Positions 14,870 through 22,622 of a DNA stretch of 37,230 nt are shown piece by piece (position 1 is the first letter of the stretch; each line of letters starts with the position of its first letter). A model generated the notes under the pieces. The model was not told the origin of the DNA and ran no database searches. It was given only the letters and a program-made list of their open reading frames with translations. The translations under genes were made by a program, and so were the position numbers. Source of the stretch: Bacillota bacterium (lineage in GTDB: Bacteria; Bacillota; Sulfobacillia; JAJZYS01; JAJYTV01); NCBI GenBank assembly GCA_021793315.1, contig JAJYSZ010000023.1:1-37230 (forward strand). Reading direction: 5' to 3'.

Positions 14870-15963
14870 CCTCGTCGGACGGCAGCATCGGCGGGGCGGA
14901 GATGGCGGTCCTGACGGCCGCAGCGTCGTTCGCCGCGGGCGTCTTCATCGTGCCGCGCCTGCTCGTCGCGGACGCCGGGCGCGCCGGCATCCTCGCGCTG
15001 CTCACCGTCTCGCTGGCGGCGATCGGCTGGGCCGGACTGATCGCCAGGCGGTCGCGGCGCCTGGACCGGCGCAACCTGCCGTTGGCGCTCGCCGCGCAGG
15101 GCGGCGCCTTCGGGCGGGTGTGGCTCCTCCTGCTGGCGCTGTTCGAGCTGCTGCTCGCCGGCGCGGTGGTGCAGCAGTACGCCACGATGGCGGCCGCCGT
15201 CATCCTGCCCGGCGGCTCCCGGCCCGCGATCGCCGTCGTCATCGGCCTTGCCGCGTTCACCGCCGCGCGCCACCGCATCCAGGGACTATCCCGCACGGTC
15301 TACGTCAGCTTCGTGTTCGCGGCCCTGCTGGCCCTGGGGGCCTTTTTCCTCCTGCTGGCACGCTCCGAGCAACTGGCCTCCGTGCTGCCCGGACCGCACC
15401 TCAGGGCCGGCCCGATCCTCTTGGGTGCCATGGACAGCGTCGTGCTCTATGCCGGCGTCACCACCATTGTCACGTTCCTGCCGTCGCATCGCCCGGCGCA
15501 TCGCATGCCGGCGGTCGTGGGCGGCACCATCGTCCTCGGACTGCTCGTCGTCATCGCCTACGTGGCGGCGGTGTCGACGGGCGGGCCCGGCTACGTGCTG
15601 ACGCAGATCTGGCCTGTCGTCTCGGCCCTGCGCACGCTCGTGCTGCGAAGCTTCGTCCTGAACCGGATCGGCCTTGTCGTCGTGCTGAGCTGGAGCGCCT
15701 TCGTCCTCACCTTCGCCGCCATCCATCTCTGGGCGGCCACCGAGTACACCTGCATCGCCGTCGGCAACCAGGGGGTGCGGCCCGCCGTGGCGCTCATCGC
15801 GACAGCCCTCGTGCTCGTCTACGCATGGCTGGGCGGAGCCGAGGCGTCGATCGAGTCGGCCCTGCGCAACGTGATCACCCCGGCCGTGATCCTCGTCTTC
15901 GCCAGCTGGCTCCTCCTCGCGTACCTGCTCACGAGGCGCAGGCCAGAGGCGGCCAGGGGATGA
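14866..15963 (+). CDS. gerAB: Spore germinant receptor B subunit (GerAB, permease-like)
   Basis: A 365-residue membrane protein of the GerAB/spore germination permease family, part of the amino acid–polyamine–organocation superfamily, which binds germinant in known receptors. About ten hydrophobic segments are visible, starting with EMAVLTAAASFAAGVFIVPRL, where relatives have a G.GIL.LP-type unwound helix. RIQGLSRTVYVSF and LPGPHLRAGPILLGAMDSVVLYAGVTTIVTF correspond to the middle of the family. ATG 14866 overlaps the gerAC stop by 4 nt. The downstream CorA-like gene overlaps its own stop by 4 nt. The germinant cannot be deduced. Confidence 0.88.
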   Translation: MTSSDGSIGGAEMAVLTAAASFAAGVFIVPRLLVADAGRAGILALLTVSLAAIGWAGLIARRSRRLDRRNLPLALAAQGGAFGRVWLLLLALFELLLAGAVVQQYATMAAAVILPGGSRPAIAVVIGLAAFTAARHRIQGLSRTVYVSFVFAALLALGAFFLLLARSEQLASVLPGPHLRAGPILLGAMDSVVLYAGVTTIVTFLPSHRPAHRMPAVVGGTIVLGLLVVIAYVAAVSTGGPGYVLTQIWPVVSALRTLVLRSFVLNRIGLVVVLSWSAFVLTFAAIHLWAATEYTCIAVGNQGVRPAVALIATALVLVYAWLGGAEASIESALRNVITPAVILVFASWLLLAYLLTRRRPEAARG

Positions 15964-16850
15964 CCCAGGGCGAAGCGTACGGCCGGCGGCGCCTGCCTGG
16001 CGCCGGCGAGGCGGAGGTCATCTGGTATCTGCCGACTGGCGCGGACGAGCTCAGACGCCTCCTGCCCGAAGGGGAGCACCACGCCGACCTGGACGTGCTG
16101 AGCGGCGAAAGCCGCGTCGAGGTGCGGGTGCGCGGCGGGCGGGTGGCGCTGCGGGCCTTCGAGATCGACGAGAACCAGCAGGCCGCTCCGCTCGCGATGC
16201 TCTGCCTGCCGACGAGGCTCTACATCTTCGCGCAGCAGGAGTCTTCCGCGGCCAGGGAGCTCATGGAGGGCGCCGAGGAACTGGGCGGACCCGCCGCCGC
16301 GTTCTGGCAGGCCTGGGAGAACATCGTCTCCGGCTACCAGGCCGCGAGCGAGGCGACGGTGGCGTCCGCGGAGCAGGTGGCGCAACGCGTTCTGGTCGGA
16401 CCACAGCGGGGGCTCGGCCACATCACCTACCGGGTCCGGAGGCGGGCCTTCGCCCTGCGTCAGGCGGTGCAGCGGGCGCAGGCCATCTTCGCCGTGCTGG
16501 CCGGGGAGCTGCCGGCGCAGTGGGGCGGCGACGCCGACCGGCTCTGCCGCGAGATCAGCCAGCGCATCGCGCGGGCCTACGCGGACATCGAGTCCGTGCG
16601 CGAGTCGCTCGGCGAGACGGTGGAGGCCTACACGTCGGTGCAATCGAACGAGATGACGCACGTCATGCAGGTCATGACCATCGTCTCGCTGCTCTTCCTG
16701 CCGCCGACCTTGATCGCCTCGATCTACGGCATGAACTTCCGCATCCCCGAGTATGGCTGGCCGCAGGGCTACGCCTGGTCTCTCGGCCTGATGGTGGCCT
16801 TGACGGGCTTGACGCTCGTCTGGGCGGCCCGGCGCAAGTGGCTGCGCTGA
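15960..16850 (+). CDS. CorA-family divalent-cation transporter coupled to the ger operon
   Basis: A 296-residue CorA-like protein, a pentameric channel for Mg2+ (sometimes Co2+, Ni2+ or Zn2+) in the family. A long cytoplasmic alpha/beta N-domain and stalk helix are followed by two C-terminal membrane segments: VMTIVSLLFLPPTLIASIYGMNF, with the YGMN selectivity motif intact, and GYAWSLGLMVALTGLTLVW, ending in a basic ARRKWLR tail. The stalk sequence AYTSVQSNEMTHVMQVMTI matches the family (N..M..LT). ATG 15960 overlaps the gerAB stop by 4 nt. A CorA-type gene as fourth member of a ger operon is unusual. It may move cations during germination or sporulation, which is inference. Confidence 0.9.
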   Translation: MTQGEAYGRRRLPGAGEAEVIWYLPTGADELRRLLPEGEHHADLDVLSGESRVEVRVRGGRVALRAFEIDENQQAAPLAMLCLPTRLYIFAQQESSAARELMEGAEELGGPAAAFWQAWENIVSGYQAASEATVASAEQVAQRVLVGPQRGLGHITYRVRRRAFALRQAVQRAQAIFAVLAGELPAQWGGDADRLCREISQRIARAYADIESVRESLGETVEAYTSVQSNEMTHVMQVMTIVSLLFLPPTLIASIYGMNFRIPEYGWPQGYAWSLGLMVALTGLTLVWAARRKWLR

Positions 16851-16917
16851 CGGCGGGAAAGGGCTGCCGGGCGGGCCGGGTCCGGGGCATTTCGCGGCCG
16901 TGGCGGCGGCACCTTAG

Positions 16918-17994
16918 ATGCGGGTGAACGCCGTGCCCCTGCGCGAACTTGCGGTCCGTGCCATCGCACCCACCAAAGCGGCCATCGCGGCGGGACTCTC
17001 CTGGTGGCTCGCCGTGCTGAGCTTCGGCAGCCACCAGCCGTACTTCGCGTCGCTCGCCGCGATCCTCTCCTTGCAGGTGACCGTCTACGAGACGCTGGCG
17101 TTCGGCGCGCAGCGCATCCTCGGGGTGGTGCTCGGCATCGCCCTGAGCCTTGCGCTCGTGCACTTTCTCAAGGCGAGCGCCGTCGCGGTGGCCGTGCTCG
17201 TGTTCCTCGGCATGTCCGTCTCCAGCCTGCTCGGCTTTCGCGCGCGGGCGGCGTCGCAGGTGGGCGTGTCCGGGCTCCTCGTGCTGGCGCTCGGCGGCAA
17301 GCCGGAGTACGCGGCGGCGCGCCTGATGGAGACGGTGCTGGGGGCGCTGGTCGGGGTGCTCGTGCAGGCCCTGCTCTGGCCGCCGGACCCGACGCCCTCG
17401 GCCCTGCAGGCGGTGGCGGCGCTCGGCCGCGCCATCGAAGGGGAACTGAGCCACCTGGCGTCAGACCGGGAGCCGGCCAAGCCGGGCCGGGTTCTCGTCC
17501 TGGTGCGCCAGGCCAGCGAGGCCCAGGCGGCTGTCACGCTCGCGCGGCAGAGCCTGCGTCTCAATCCGCTGCGGCGCGGACGCGCCAAGGACGCGAGGCG
17601 GCTCGAGATCGCGTTCGCGGCGCTGGAGCGCGTGGCGATCGAGGTGCGGGGCATGGGCCGCAGCCTGCGTGACGGCGAGCGCAGCGCGCTGCAGCCGCTC
17701 GTGCAGATGTCGCTCGAGGCGGCGAGAGCGGCCGTACGGGCGTTCGTGCGCGAGGTGGAGCGTCCGAGCCGGGCGGGGAGCGGGGAACTGCGCCAGGCGC
17801 TCGCGAGGCTCAGGCAGCGGAATGAAGAGGCCTTGCGGCCATTGCCGGACGTGGGGCGCGCGGCGCGGCTGCGCGAGGCGGGGGCCCTCCTGTCGGACCT
17901 CTGCCGCCTCGAGCAGGATGTCAAGAAAGCGGCGGCGGCGCTGGCGGCGCCCCTCGGGCCGCGTCCGGGCGGGCCGGAGGCCGGCCCGGCATAG
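16918..17994 (+). CDS. FUSC/aromatic acid exporter-family membrane protein
   Basis: A 358-residue protein of the FUSC (fusaric acid resistance/aromatic acid exporter, DUF939-like) group. About six membrane helices occupy residues 15–160, including AAIAAGLSWWLAVLSFG, PYFASLAAILSLQVTVYETL, a typical FUSC segment, and QRILGVVLGIALSLALVHFL. The remaining 200 residues are a charged, helical cytoplasmic domain rich in Arg and Glu. It probably exports organic acids or related compounds; the substrate is unknown. The ATG at 16918 has no clear SD; a GTG two codons on is equally weak. It lies 67 nt after the corA-like gene and may share its mRNA. The stop region contains a GC-rich inverted repeat. Confidence 0.75.
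   Translation: MRVNAVPLRELAVRAIAPTKAAIAAGLSWWLAVLSFGSHQPYFASLAAILSLQVTVYETLAFGAQRILGVVLGIALSLALVHFLKASAVAVAVLVFLGMSVSSLLGFRARAASQVGVSGLLVLALGGKPEYAAARLMETVLGALVGVLVQALLWPPDPTPSALQAVAALGRAIEGELSHLASDREPAKPGRVLVLVRQASEAQAAVTLARQSLRLNPLRRGRAKDARRLEIAFAALERVAIEVRGMGRSLRDGERSALQPLVQMSLEAARAAVRAFVREVERPSRAGSGELRQALARLRQRNEEALRPLPDVGRAARLREAGALLSDLCRLEQDVKKAAAALAAPLGPRPGGPEAGPA
17971..17987 (+). terminator. GC-rich inverted repeat at the end of the FUSC gene
   Basis: GGGCCGG-AGG-CCGGCCC is a perfect 7-bp stem with a 3-nt loop that overlaps the last codons. There is no T-run. It could weaken read-through into tetR, but it may be only a by-product of GC-rich coding sequence. Confidence 0.3.
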
Positions 17995-18073
17995 CGGGCG
18001 GCCACATGGACCTTGTGAGCAAATTCTTTTGCCACCGCGGAAGGATTCGCGTGAAGCGGCGCGGAAATGTTCG

Positions 18074-18087
18074 ACCGACCAGTCGGT
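18074..18087. promoter_or_regulatory. Palindromic operator upstream of tetR
   Basis: ACCGAC-CA-GTCGGT is a perfect inverted repeat with a 2-nt centre, located 16 nt before the GTG start of the TetR regulator. Position and symmetry fit an autoregulatory TetR operator controlling the whole fatty-acid operon. A clear -35/-10 pair was not found next to it. Confidence 0.65.
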
Positions 18088-18103
18088 TGAAGGGGGTGGT
18101 GCG

Positions 18104-18676
18104 GTGGCAAGAGCCGCGGAAATCCTCGGGGCAGCCGCGGACCTCTTCCACACGCGCGGCTACCACGCGACGACGATGGACGATATCGCGCACGCCGTGG
18201 GTCTCAAGAAAGGCAGCCTCTACCACTACGTGACGGCCAAGGAGGTCCTGCTGCAGACGCTCGCGGAGGAGACGATTGCGGGCTACCTCGCGGATGGCGA
18301 GCGCATTGCCGGCGAAGGCGGCTCCGCGTCCGAGCGCCTCGGACGCATCATCCGGGCGCACGTGCTGCGCCTGTGCGCCGCGCCTGAGCGGGTGACGGTG
18401 CTGGTGCGGGAGTCACACTACGTGCCGGAGGATCTCGCCGCTGAGGTGCGCGGCATGACGCGCCGTTACAACCACCTCGTCGCAGATCTGATCGCCGAAG
18501 GCATCGACGCGGGCGAGTTCCAGCCCACGGACCCTGCCGTCGCCGCTCTGATGCTGCTCGGCGCGCTCAACTGGGCGCATCGCTGGTACCAGGCGGACGG
18601 CCGGCTGCTGCCGGATGAGATCGGCAGACAGTACGCCCAGACGTTTCTCGAGGGACTGCGGAAGAGAGGCGAGTAG
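18104..18676 (+). CDS. TetR-family regulator of the fatty-acid operon
   Basis: A 190-residue TetR/AcrR repressor. The N-terminal HTH is complete: ILGAAADLFHTRGYHATTMDDIAHAVGLKKGSLYHYVTAKEVLL, the canonical pattern (A..lF...G...tt..dIA...G...gslY.hf..Ke.L). The C-terminal ligand domain (about residues 55–190) is unremarkable and contains RYNHLVADLIAEG and LLGALNWAHRWYQADG, a typical tetR C-terminal stretch. The GTG start at 18104 follows AAGGGGG by 7 nt. It lies 2 nt before the first acyl-CoA dehydrogenase gene and is the first gene of the operon. By analogy with FadR-type TetR proteins, acyl-CoA is a likely inducer; this is inferred from position only. Confidence 0.9.
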   Translation: MARAAEILGAAADLFHTRGYHATTMDDIAHAVGLKKGSLYHYVTAKEVLLQTLAEETIAGYLADGERIAGEGGSASERLGRIIRAHVLRLCAAPERVTVLVRESHYVPEDLAAEVRGMTRRYNHLVADLIAEGIDAGEFQPTDPAVAALMLLGALNWAHRWYQADGRLLPDEIGRQYAQTFLEGLRKRGE

Positions 18677-18678
18677 AC

Positions 18679-19716
18679 ATGTTCCGTTTTGACTGGGATG
18701 ACGACAGCACGGCCGTCGCGGAACTTGCCCGGGACTTCGGACGCGGCGCCGCGGCGCAGGAGCGGGCGGCCGCCGAGGGCGGCGCGGTGCCGGACGGGCT
18801 CAGGGCGCAGGCCAAGGATCTCGGCCTTTTGGATCTCGCGCGCAGCGCGGAGCACGGCGGGCTCGGACTGCCGGCGCTTGCCGTCGGCCACGCCGTGGCG
18901 AGCCTAGTCGCGGAGGCGCCAGGCATCGGCACGGCGCTGCTGCTGCCGGAGGCGGCGTCCCTGTTCGGCGAAGGACCCGGCGTCGGCTTCGCCGATGGCG
19001 GGCAGGGGCACCTCGGCTATCGCCGGCCGGGCGAACTTCGCCTGGCCGGGTCCAGGGTGGACGGGAGCGTCGCTTTCGCGGCCGTCGGGCAAGCCAGCCC
19101 GGCCTATCTTCTGATCGCCGCTGGCGACGACGGCGACCGCTTCTGCCGGGTCGGCGCCGAGGCGGTCGAACTGTCGCCCGCGTCGGCCATGGGCCTCGGC
19201 GCGATGGGCAGCTTCCGGCTCAGGGCCAGCGGCGACGCGCAGCCGCTGGGAGCGTGCGCCGCAATGGAGCGCACGGCGCTCTTCCTCTACCAGGCGCCCT
19301 TCTTCCACGGCTACGCCCGCGCCGCACTCGCCTACGCGCGCGACTACGCCGCGCAGCGCAAGGCGTTCGGCCGGCTGATCGGCAGCTTCCAGGGCATCGC
19401 CTTCCCGCTCGCCGAAGTGGCGATGGAAGGCGAGGCGGCGGAGCTCCTCTGGCAGGAGGCGGCCTGGCGCCATGGCCAGGGCGAGGACGCCTTCGTGCTC
19501 GCCGCCCAGGCCCTGCGCGCGGCCAAGGACGCCGCGTTCCTGGCCGTCAACACGTGCGTCGGCACCCTGGGCGGTCACGGCTTCGTCGATGACCACCCGG
19601 CCGAGCGCTGGCTGAGGGACGTCGAGACGCTGTCGGCGCTCAGCGGCCAACGTCAGGCCCTGGCGCAGGCGGGGATCGCGATCGAGACGCGAGAGGAGGC
19701 CGAAGGCATTGCCTGA
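18679..19716 (+). CDS. Acyl-CoA dehydrogenase-like subunit without a visible catalytic Glu
   Basis: A 345-residue acyl-CoA dehydrogenase (ACAD) homolog, shorter than the usual 380 residues. The C-terminal helical bundle is recognisable: ALAYARDYAAQRKAFGRLIGSFQGIAFPLAEVAME, then AAKDAAFLAVNTCVGTLGGHGFVDDHPAERWLRDV. The next segment reads ETLSALSGQRQ, where typical ACADs have a Y/F-E-G-T motif with the catalytic base. The FAD-binding middle domain is degenerate: I do not see the TEP..GSD motif. Such unequal partners are known in heterotetrameric ACADs of actinobacteria. The gene overlaps the next, complete ACAD gene by 8 nt, supporting an alpha-beta complex. A diverged paralog with structural or other function is the alternative. 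Confidence 0.82.
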   Translation: MFRFDWDDDSTAVAELARDFGRGAAAQERAAAEGGAVPDGLRAQAKDLGLLDLARSAEHGGLGLPALAVGHAVASLVAEAPGIGTALLLPEAASLFGEGPGVGFADGGQGHLGYRRPGELRLAGSRVDGSVAFAAVGQASPAYLLIAAGDDGDRFCRVGAEAVELSPASAMGLGAMGSFRLRASGDAQPLGACAAMERTALFLYQAPFFHGYARAALAYARDYAAQRKAFGRLIGSFQGIAFPLAEVAMEGEAAELLWQEAAWRHGQGEDAFVLAAQALRAAKDAAFLAVNTCVGTLGGHGFVDDHPAERWLRDVETLSALSGQRQALAQAGIAIETREEAEGIA

Positions 19717-20935
19717 CTTCGCGGAGTCTTCTAAGGAGCAGACGATCAGGGCCTATCTCCATTACTTCGCCGAGAGCGAGATCCGCCCGAGAAGCCTTGA
19801 GGCCGACCGCATGGCGGACATCCAGCCCGACTTCTACAGCGTTCTGGACCGCGCGGGCATCTCGACCGAGATGATGCCGCGCGACCCCGGCGCACCCCGT
19901 CCGGCGCAGCCGGGCGACGCGCCGCGCGAGCATCAGACGTTGCGCACCGCGGTGATGGCTTCCGAGGAGCTCTCGTGGGGCGACGCGTCCTTTATGCTCT
20001 CGCTGCCGGGGCCGGGCCTCGGCGGCCCGCCCGTGAGCTTCATCGGCACGCCCGAGCAGCGCGAGCGCTTCTTCAGGATCTTCCAGGACAAGAGCGGGCC
20101 GCACTTCGGCGCCTACGCCCTGACGGAGCCCGAAGCGGGCTCGGACGTGGCCGGCATCCGCACGCGCTGCGAGGAGGTGCCGGGCGGGTTCCGCATCACC
20201 GGCACCAAGACGTTCATCACGAACGGCAGCCGCGCCGACTGGGTGGTCGTGTTCGCCACCTTGGGCGCCGAGCTCGGCCGCGCGGGCCACCGCACCTTCG
20301 TCGTGGAGCGCGGGCGCGAGGGATTCAGCGTCGGCCGCCGGCACCACAAGCTCGGCCTCAGGGCGAGCGACACGGCGGAGCTCGTGTTTCAGGACTGCTT
20401 CGTCCCGGAGGAGAACCTGCTCGGCGGCCGCGCGCACTACGAGCGGCAGCAGAGCAAGGAAGGCTTCAAGGTGGCCATGGCCACGTTCGACTCCACGCGG
20501 CCGCTCGTGGCGGCGATGGCGGTCGGGATCGCGCGGGCGGCCGCGGAGCGCGCGCGCGAGCTGGTCAAGGACCGCTACATGCTCGGTCGCGCCCTGCCGC
20601 GCTATCGCGCCATCCTCGAGTCGCTCGACGACATGGACCGTCGGGTGCGGGCGGCGCGCCTTCTGACCTGGAAGTCCGCGTATCTCGCCGATGTGCGCCA
20701 GCCGCAGAGCCGCGCGGCGTCGATGGCCAAGGCCTACGCCGGCGGCCAGGCCGTGCAGATCTGCCGCGAGGCGCTCGAGTTGACCGTGGACTCGGGCGAG
20801 GAGCCCGATCCCCTGCTCGAGAAGTGGTTCCGCGACATCCGCGTCTTCGACCTCTTCGAGGGGACGGCGCAGGTGCAACGGCTTGTCATCGCACGCAGGC
20901 TGTTCGACGAAATCGGCGTGAAGGTGGGACTCTGA
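19709..20935 (+). CDS. Acyl-CoA dehydrogenase (catalytically complete)
   Basis: A 408-residue flavin acyl-CoA dehydrogenase that introduces the alpha-beta double bond in acyl-CoA and passes electrons to ETF. The FAD/substrate loop is YALTEPEAGSDVAGIRT, followed by GTKTFITNGSRADWVVVFA. The C-terminal half has the helical bundle and the catalytic base E384 in FDLFEGTAQVQRLVIARRLF. A long N-terminal stretch with a Pro/Ala-rich loop (PGAPRPAQPGDAP) is unusual. The start is TTG 19709, with GGAGG 9 nt upstream, inside the end of the previous ACAD gene. The etfB ATG overlaps its stop by 1 nt. Chain-length specificity is not evident. Confidence 0.92.
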   Translation: MPDFAESSKEQTIRAYLHYFAESEIRPRSLEADRMADIQPDFYSVLDRAGISTEMMPRDPGAPRPAQPGDAPREHQTLRTAVMASEELSWGDASFMLSLPGPGLGGPPVSFIGTPEQRERFFRIFQDKSGPHFGAYALTEPEAGSDVAGIRTRCEEVPGGFRITGTKTFITNGSRADWVVVFATLGAELGRAGHRTFVVERGREGFSVGRRHHKLGLRASDTAELVFQDCFVPEENLLGGRAHYERQQSKEGFKVAMATFDSTRPLVAAMAVGIARAAAERARELVKDRYMLGRALPRYRAILESLDDMDRRVRAARLLTWKSAYLADVRQPQSRAASMAKAYAGGQAVQICREALELTVDSGEEPDPLLEKWFRDIRVFDLFEGTAQVQRLVIARRLFDEIGVKVGL

Positions 20936-21702
20936 TGCGGATCCTCTGCTTCCTCAAGGCGATCCTCGACCCCGAGGCGCCGCCCGGCGCCATCCGCTTT
21001 CCGGGCACGGTGGAGAGCGGCGACGTCGCGACGGTCCTGGGACCGTTCGAAGGCAACGCGCTCGAACTCTCGGTCCAGCTGGCCGAAGGCTCGTCCGGCA
21101 GCTTCACCGCCGTCGCCATGGGCGACGCGTCGCAGGACGTCGCCTTGCGCAAGGCCTTGGCCCTCGGCGCGGAGCGCGCCGTGCGCGTCGACCTGGCCCC
21201 GGGCTTCCAGGATCCGCTCGCGGTCGCGCGGCGCCTTCAGGCCGCTGCCCAGGCGGTCGGAGGCGCGGATGTCTACGTGTTCGGCCGCCAGGCTGGCGAC
21301 TGGGACATGGGCGTCACGGCCGGCCTCTTCGCAGGTCTCATGGACCTGCCGTTCGTCCCGCTGGTGCAGCAGGCCGAGCTGGAGGGAGGCAGCCTCAGGC
21401 TCCGGCGCGAGATCGCCGGAGGCTACGAGGAGAGCCTGCGCACGCCGCCGCTCGTGTGGAGCGTGACGAACGGCCCGGGCACCCTGATGCGCCTGCCCAA
21501 GGTGAAGGATGTCATGCTCGCAAACCGCAAGCCGATCGATGTCCTGCAGGCCGCCGACGTGGAGCCTACCCTGGTGCTCGCGGAGATCGAGCAGGCGCAG
21601 GTGACGCGCCAGGGCCGCATGATCACGGGCGAAGCCGCCGCGCAGGCCGCAGGCCTTGCGGCCGAGCTGAGACGGTTCCTGGTCACGGGAGGTGGCAACT
21701 GA
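20935..21702 (+). CDS. etfB: Electron transfer flavoprotein, beta subunit
   Basis: A 255-residue ETF beta subunit, soluble, binding AMP (or, in bifurcating ETFs, a second FAD), which takes electrons from acyl-CoA dehydrogenases. Family features are the alpha/beta core with FEGNALELSVQL, VAMGDASQDVALRKALALGAERAVRVD, and VFGRQAGDWDMGVTAGLFAGLMDLPFVPLVQQ; the last matches the G.Q..D...G.....LA..L..P signature. PLVWSVTNGPGTLMRLPKVKDVMLANRKPI also fits. The ATG at 20935 overlaps the upstream stop by 1 nt (TGATG), and etfA follows the same way. Whether it is a bifurcating type was not assessed. Confidence 0.92.
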   Translation: MRILCFLKAILDPEAPPGAIRFPGTVESGDVATVLGPFEGNALELSVQLAEGSSGSFTAVAMGDASQDVALRKALALGAERAVRVDLAPGFQDPLAVARRLQAAAQAVGGADVYVFGRQAGDWDMGVTAGLFAGLMDLPFVPLVQQAELEGGSLRLRREIAGGYEESLRTPPLVWSVTNGPGTLMRLPKVKDVMLANRKPIDVLQAADVEPTLVLAEIEQAQVTRQGRMITGEAAAQAAGLAAELRRFLVTGGGN

Positions 21703-22619
21703 TGCGCATCGCGGTGCTTGCGCGCCTCGCGGACGTGGGCGAGGCCCCCGTCCGCGAGGCGATGGGGCTGATGGCCGCCCTGGGCGGCGAGGCGCAGAGC
21801 CTGATTCTCGCGCCTGCGGCGGTGGCGGCGGTGGCCGCGCTCGGCGAGGTGCGCCTGGGCGTCCACCCGGGCCTCGAAGATCCGGATCCGGAGATGACCT
21901 ATGGGGCTGCCCTGCGCCTGATCGGCGATAGCCGCCCGGATCTCCTGCTGCTGCCCGAGGGGCAGCTCTTCGAGATGATCGGCGCCCGCCTGGCGGGCCA
22001 CTTCGGCATGAGCGCCGTGCGCGACGTCGACGAGGTGCGGGCCGAGGGTGGCGAGATCCTGCTGCGCAAGGGCGCCTACGGCGGCAAGGCCAATGTGCGC
22101 CTGCGGGCGCGGGCCGGCGTCGTCGCGGGGCTGCGCGCCGGGGCGTTCCCGGCGGCGGACGTCGGGCCGCAGACGCCGGTTGTCGAGGAGATCAGCTCGC
22201 TGCCCGAGGGCGGGCAGGAGCGCCGGACGGTGCGCGACACCTCCGGCGACGACCTCGGCCGCGCCAAGGTGATCGTCTCAGGCGGGCGCGGCCTCGGCAG
22301 CCGCGAGGGCTACGAGGGTCTCAGGCCCCTGGCCGGGCTGCTCGGCGCCTCGCTCGGCGCCTCGCGGGCCGCGGTCGACGAGGGTTGGGCGAGCCCCTCG
22401 CAGCAGGTGGGCATCACGGGGCGCAAGGTGGCGCCCGAGCTCTACCTCGCGATCGGCATCTCAGGCGCCAGCCAGCACCTCAGCGGCATGTCCGGCAGCC
22501 GGCTCGTGATCGCGGTCAACCGCGACGAGCACGCGCCGATCTTCGAGGCGGCCGACATCGGCGTCGTGGCGGACTGGTACCAGATCTGGCCACACCTTCA
22601 GAAGGCCTTGGAGGGCTAG
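21702..22619 (+). CDS. etfA: Electron transfer flavoprotein, alpha subunit
   Basis: A 305-residue ETF alpha subunit. The C-terminal FAD domain is complete: IVSGGRGLGSREGYEGL, LGASLGASRAAVDEGWASPSQQVGITGRKVAPELYLAIGISGASQHLSGM, then IVAVN-like LVIAVNRDEHAPIFEAADIGVVADW. These match the classic alpha-subunit signature. The N-terminal domain is alpha/beta and less conserved. There is no extra N-terminal ferredoxin domain, as seen in some Etf/Fix fusions. ATG 21702 overlaps the etfB stop by 1 nt. The membrane Fe-S oxidoreductase begins 3 nt after the etfA stop, so ETF would pass electrons to it directly. Confidence 0.93.
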   Translation: MRIAVLARLADVGEAPVREAMGLMAALGGEAQSLILAPAAVAAVAALGEVRLGVHPGLEDPDPEMTYGAALRLIGDSRPDLLLLPEGQLFEMIGARLAGHFGMSAVRDVDEVRAEGGEILLRKGAYGGKANVRLRARAGVVAGLRAGAFPAADVGPQTPVVEEISSLPEGGQERRTVRDTSGDDLGRAKVIVSGGRGLGSREGYEGLRPLAGLLGASLGASRAAVDEGWASPSQQVGITGRKVAPELYLAIGISGASQHLSGMSGSRLVIAVNRDEHAPIFEAADIGVVADWYQIWPHLQKALEG

Positions 22620-22622
22620 TCC

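Noticed and set aside
18119..18361. Antisense frame over tetR as a coding region
   Set aside because: It has no conserved domain and overlaps a well-supported TetR HTH gene.
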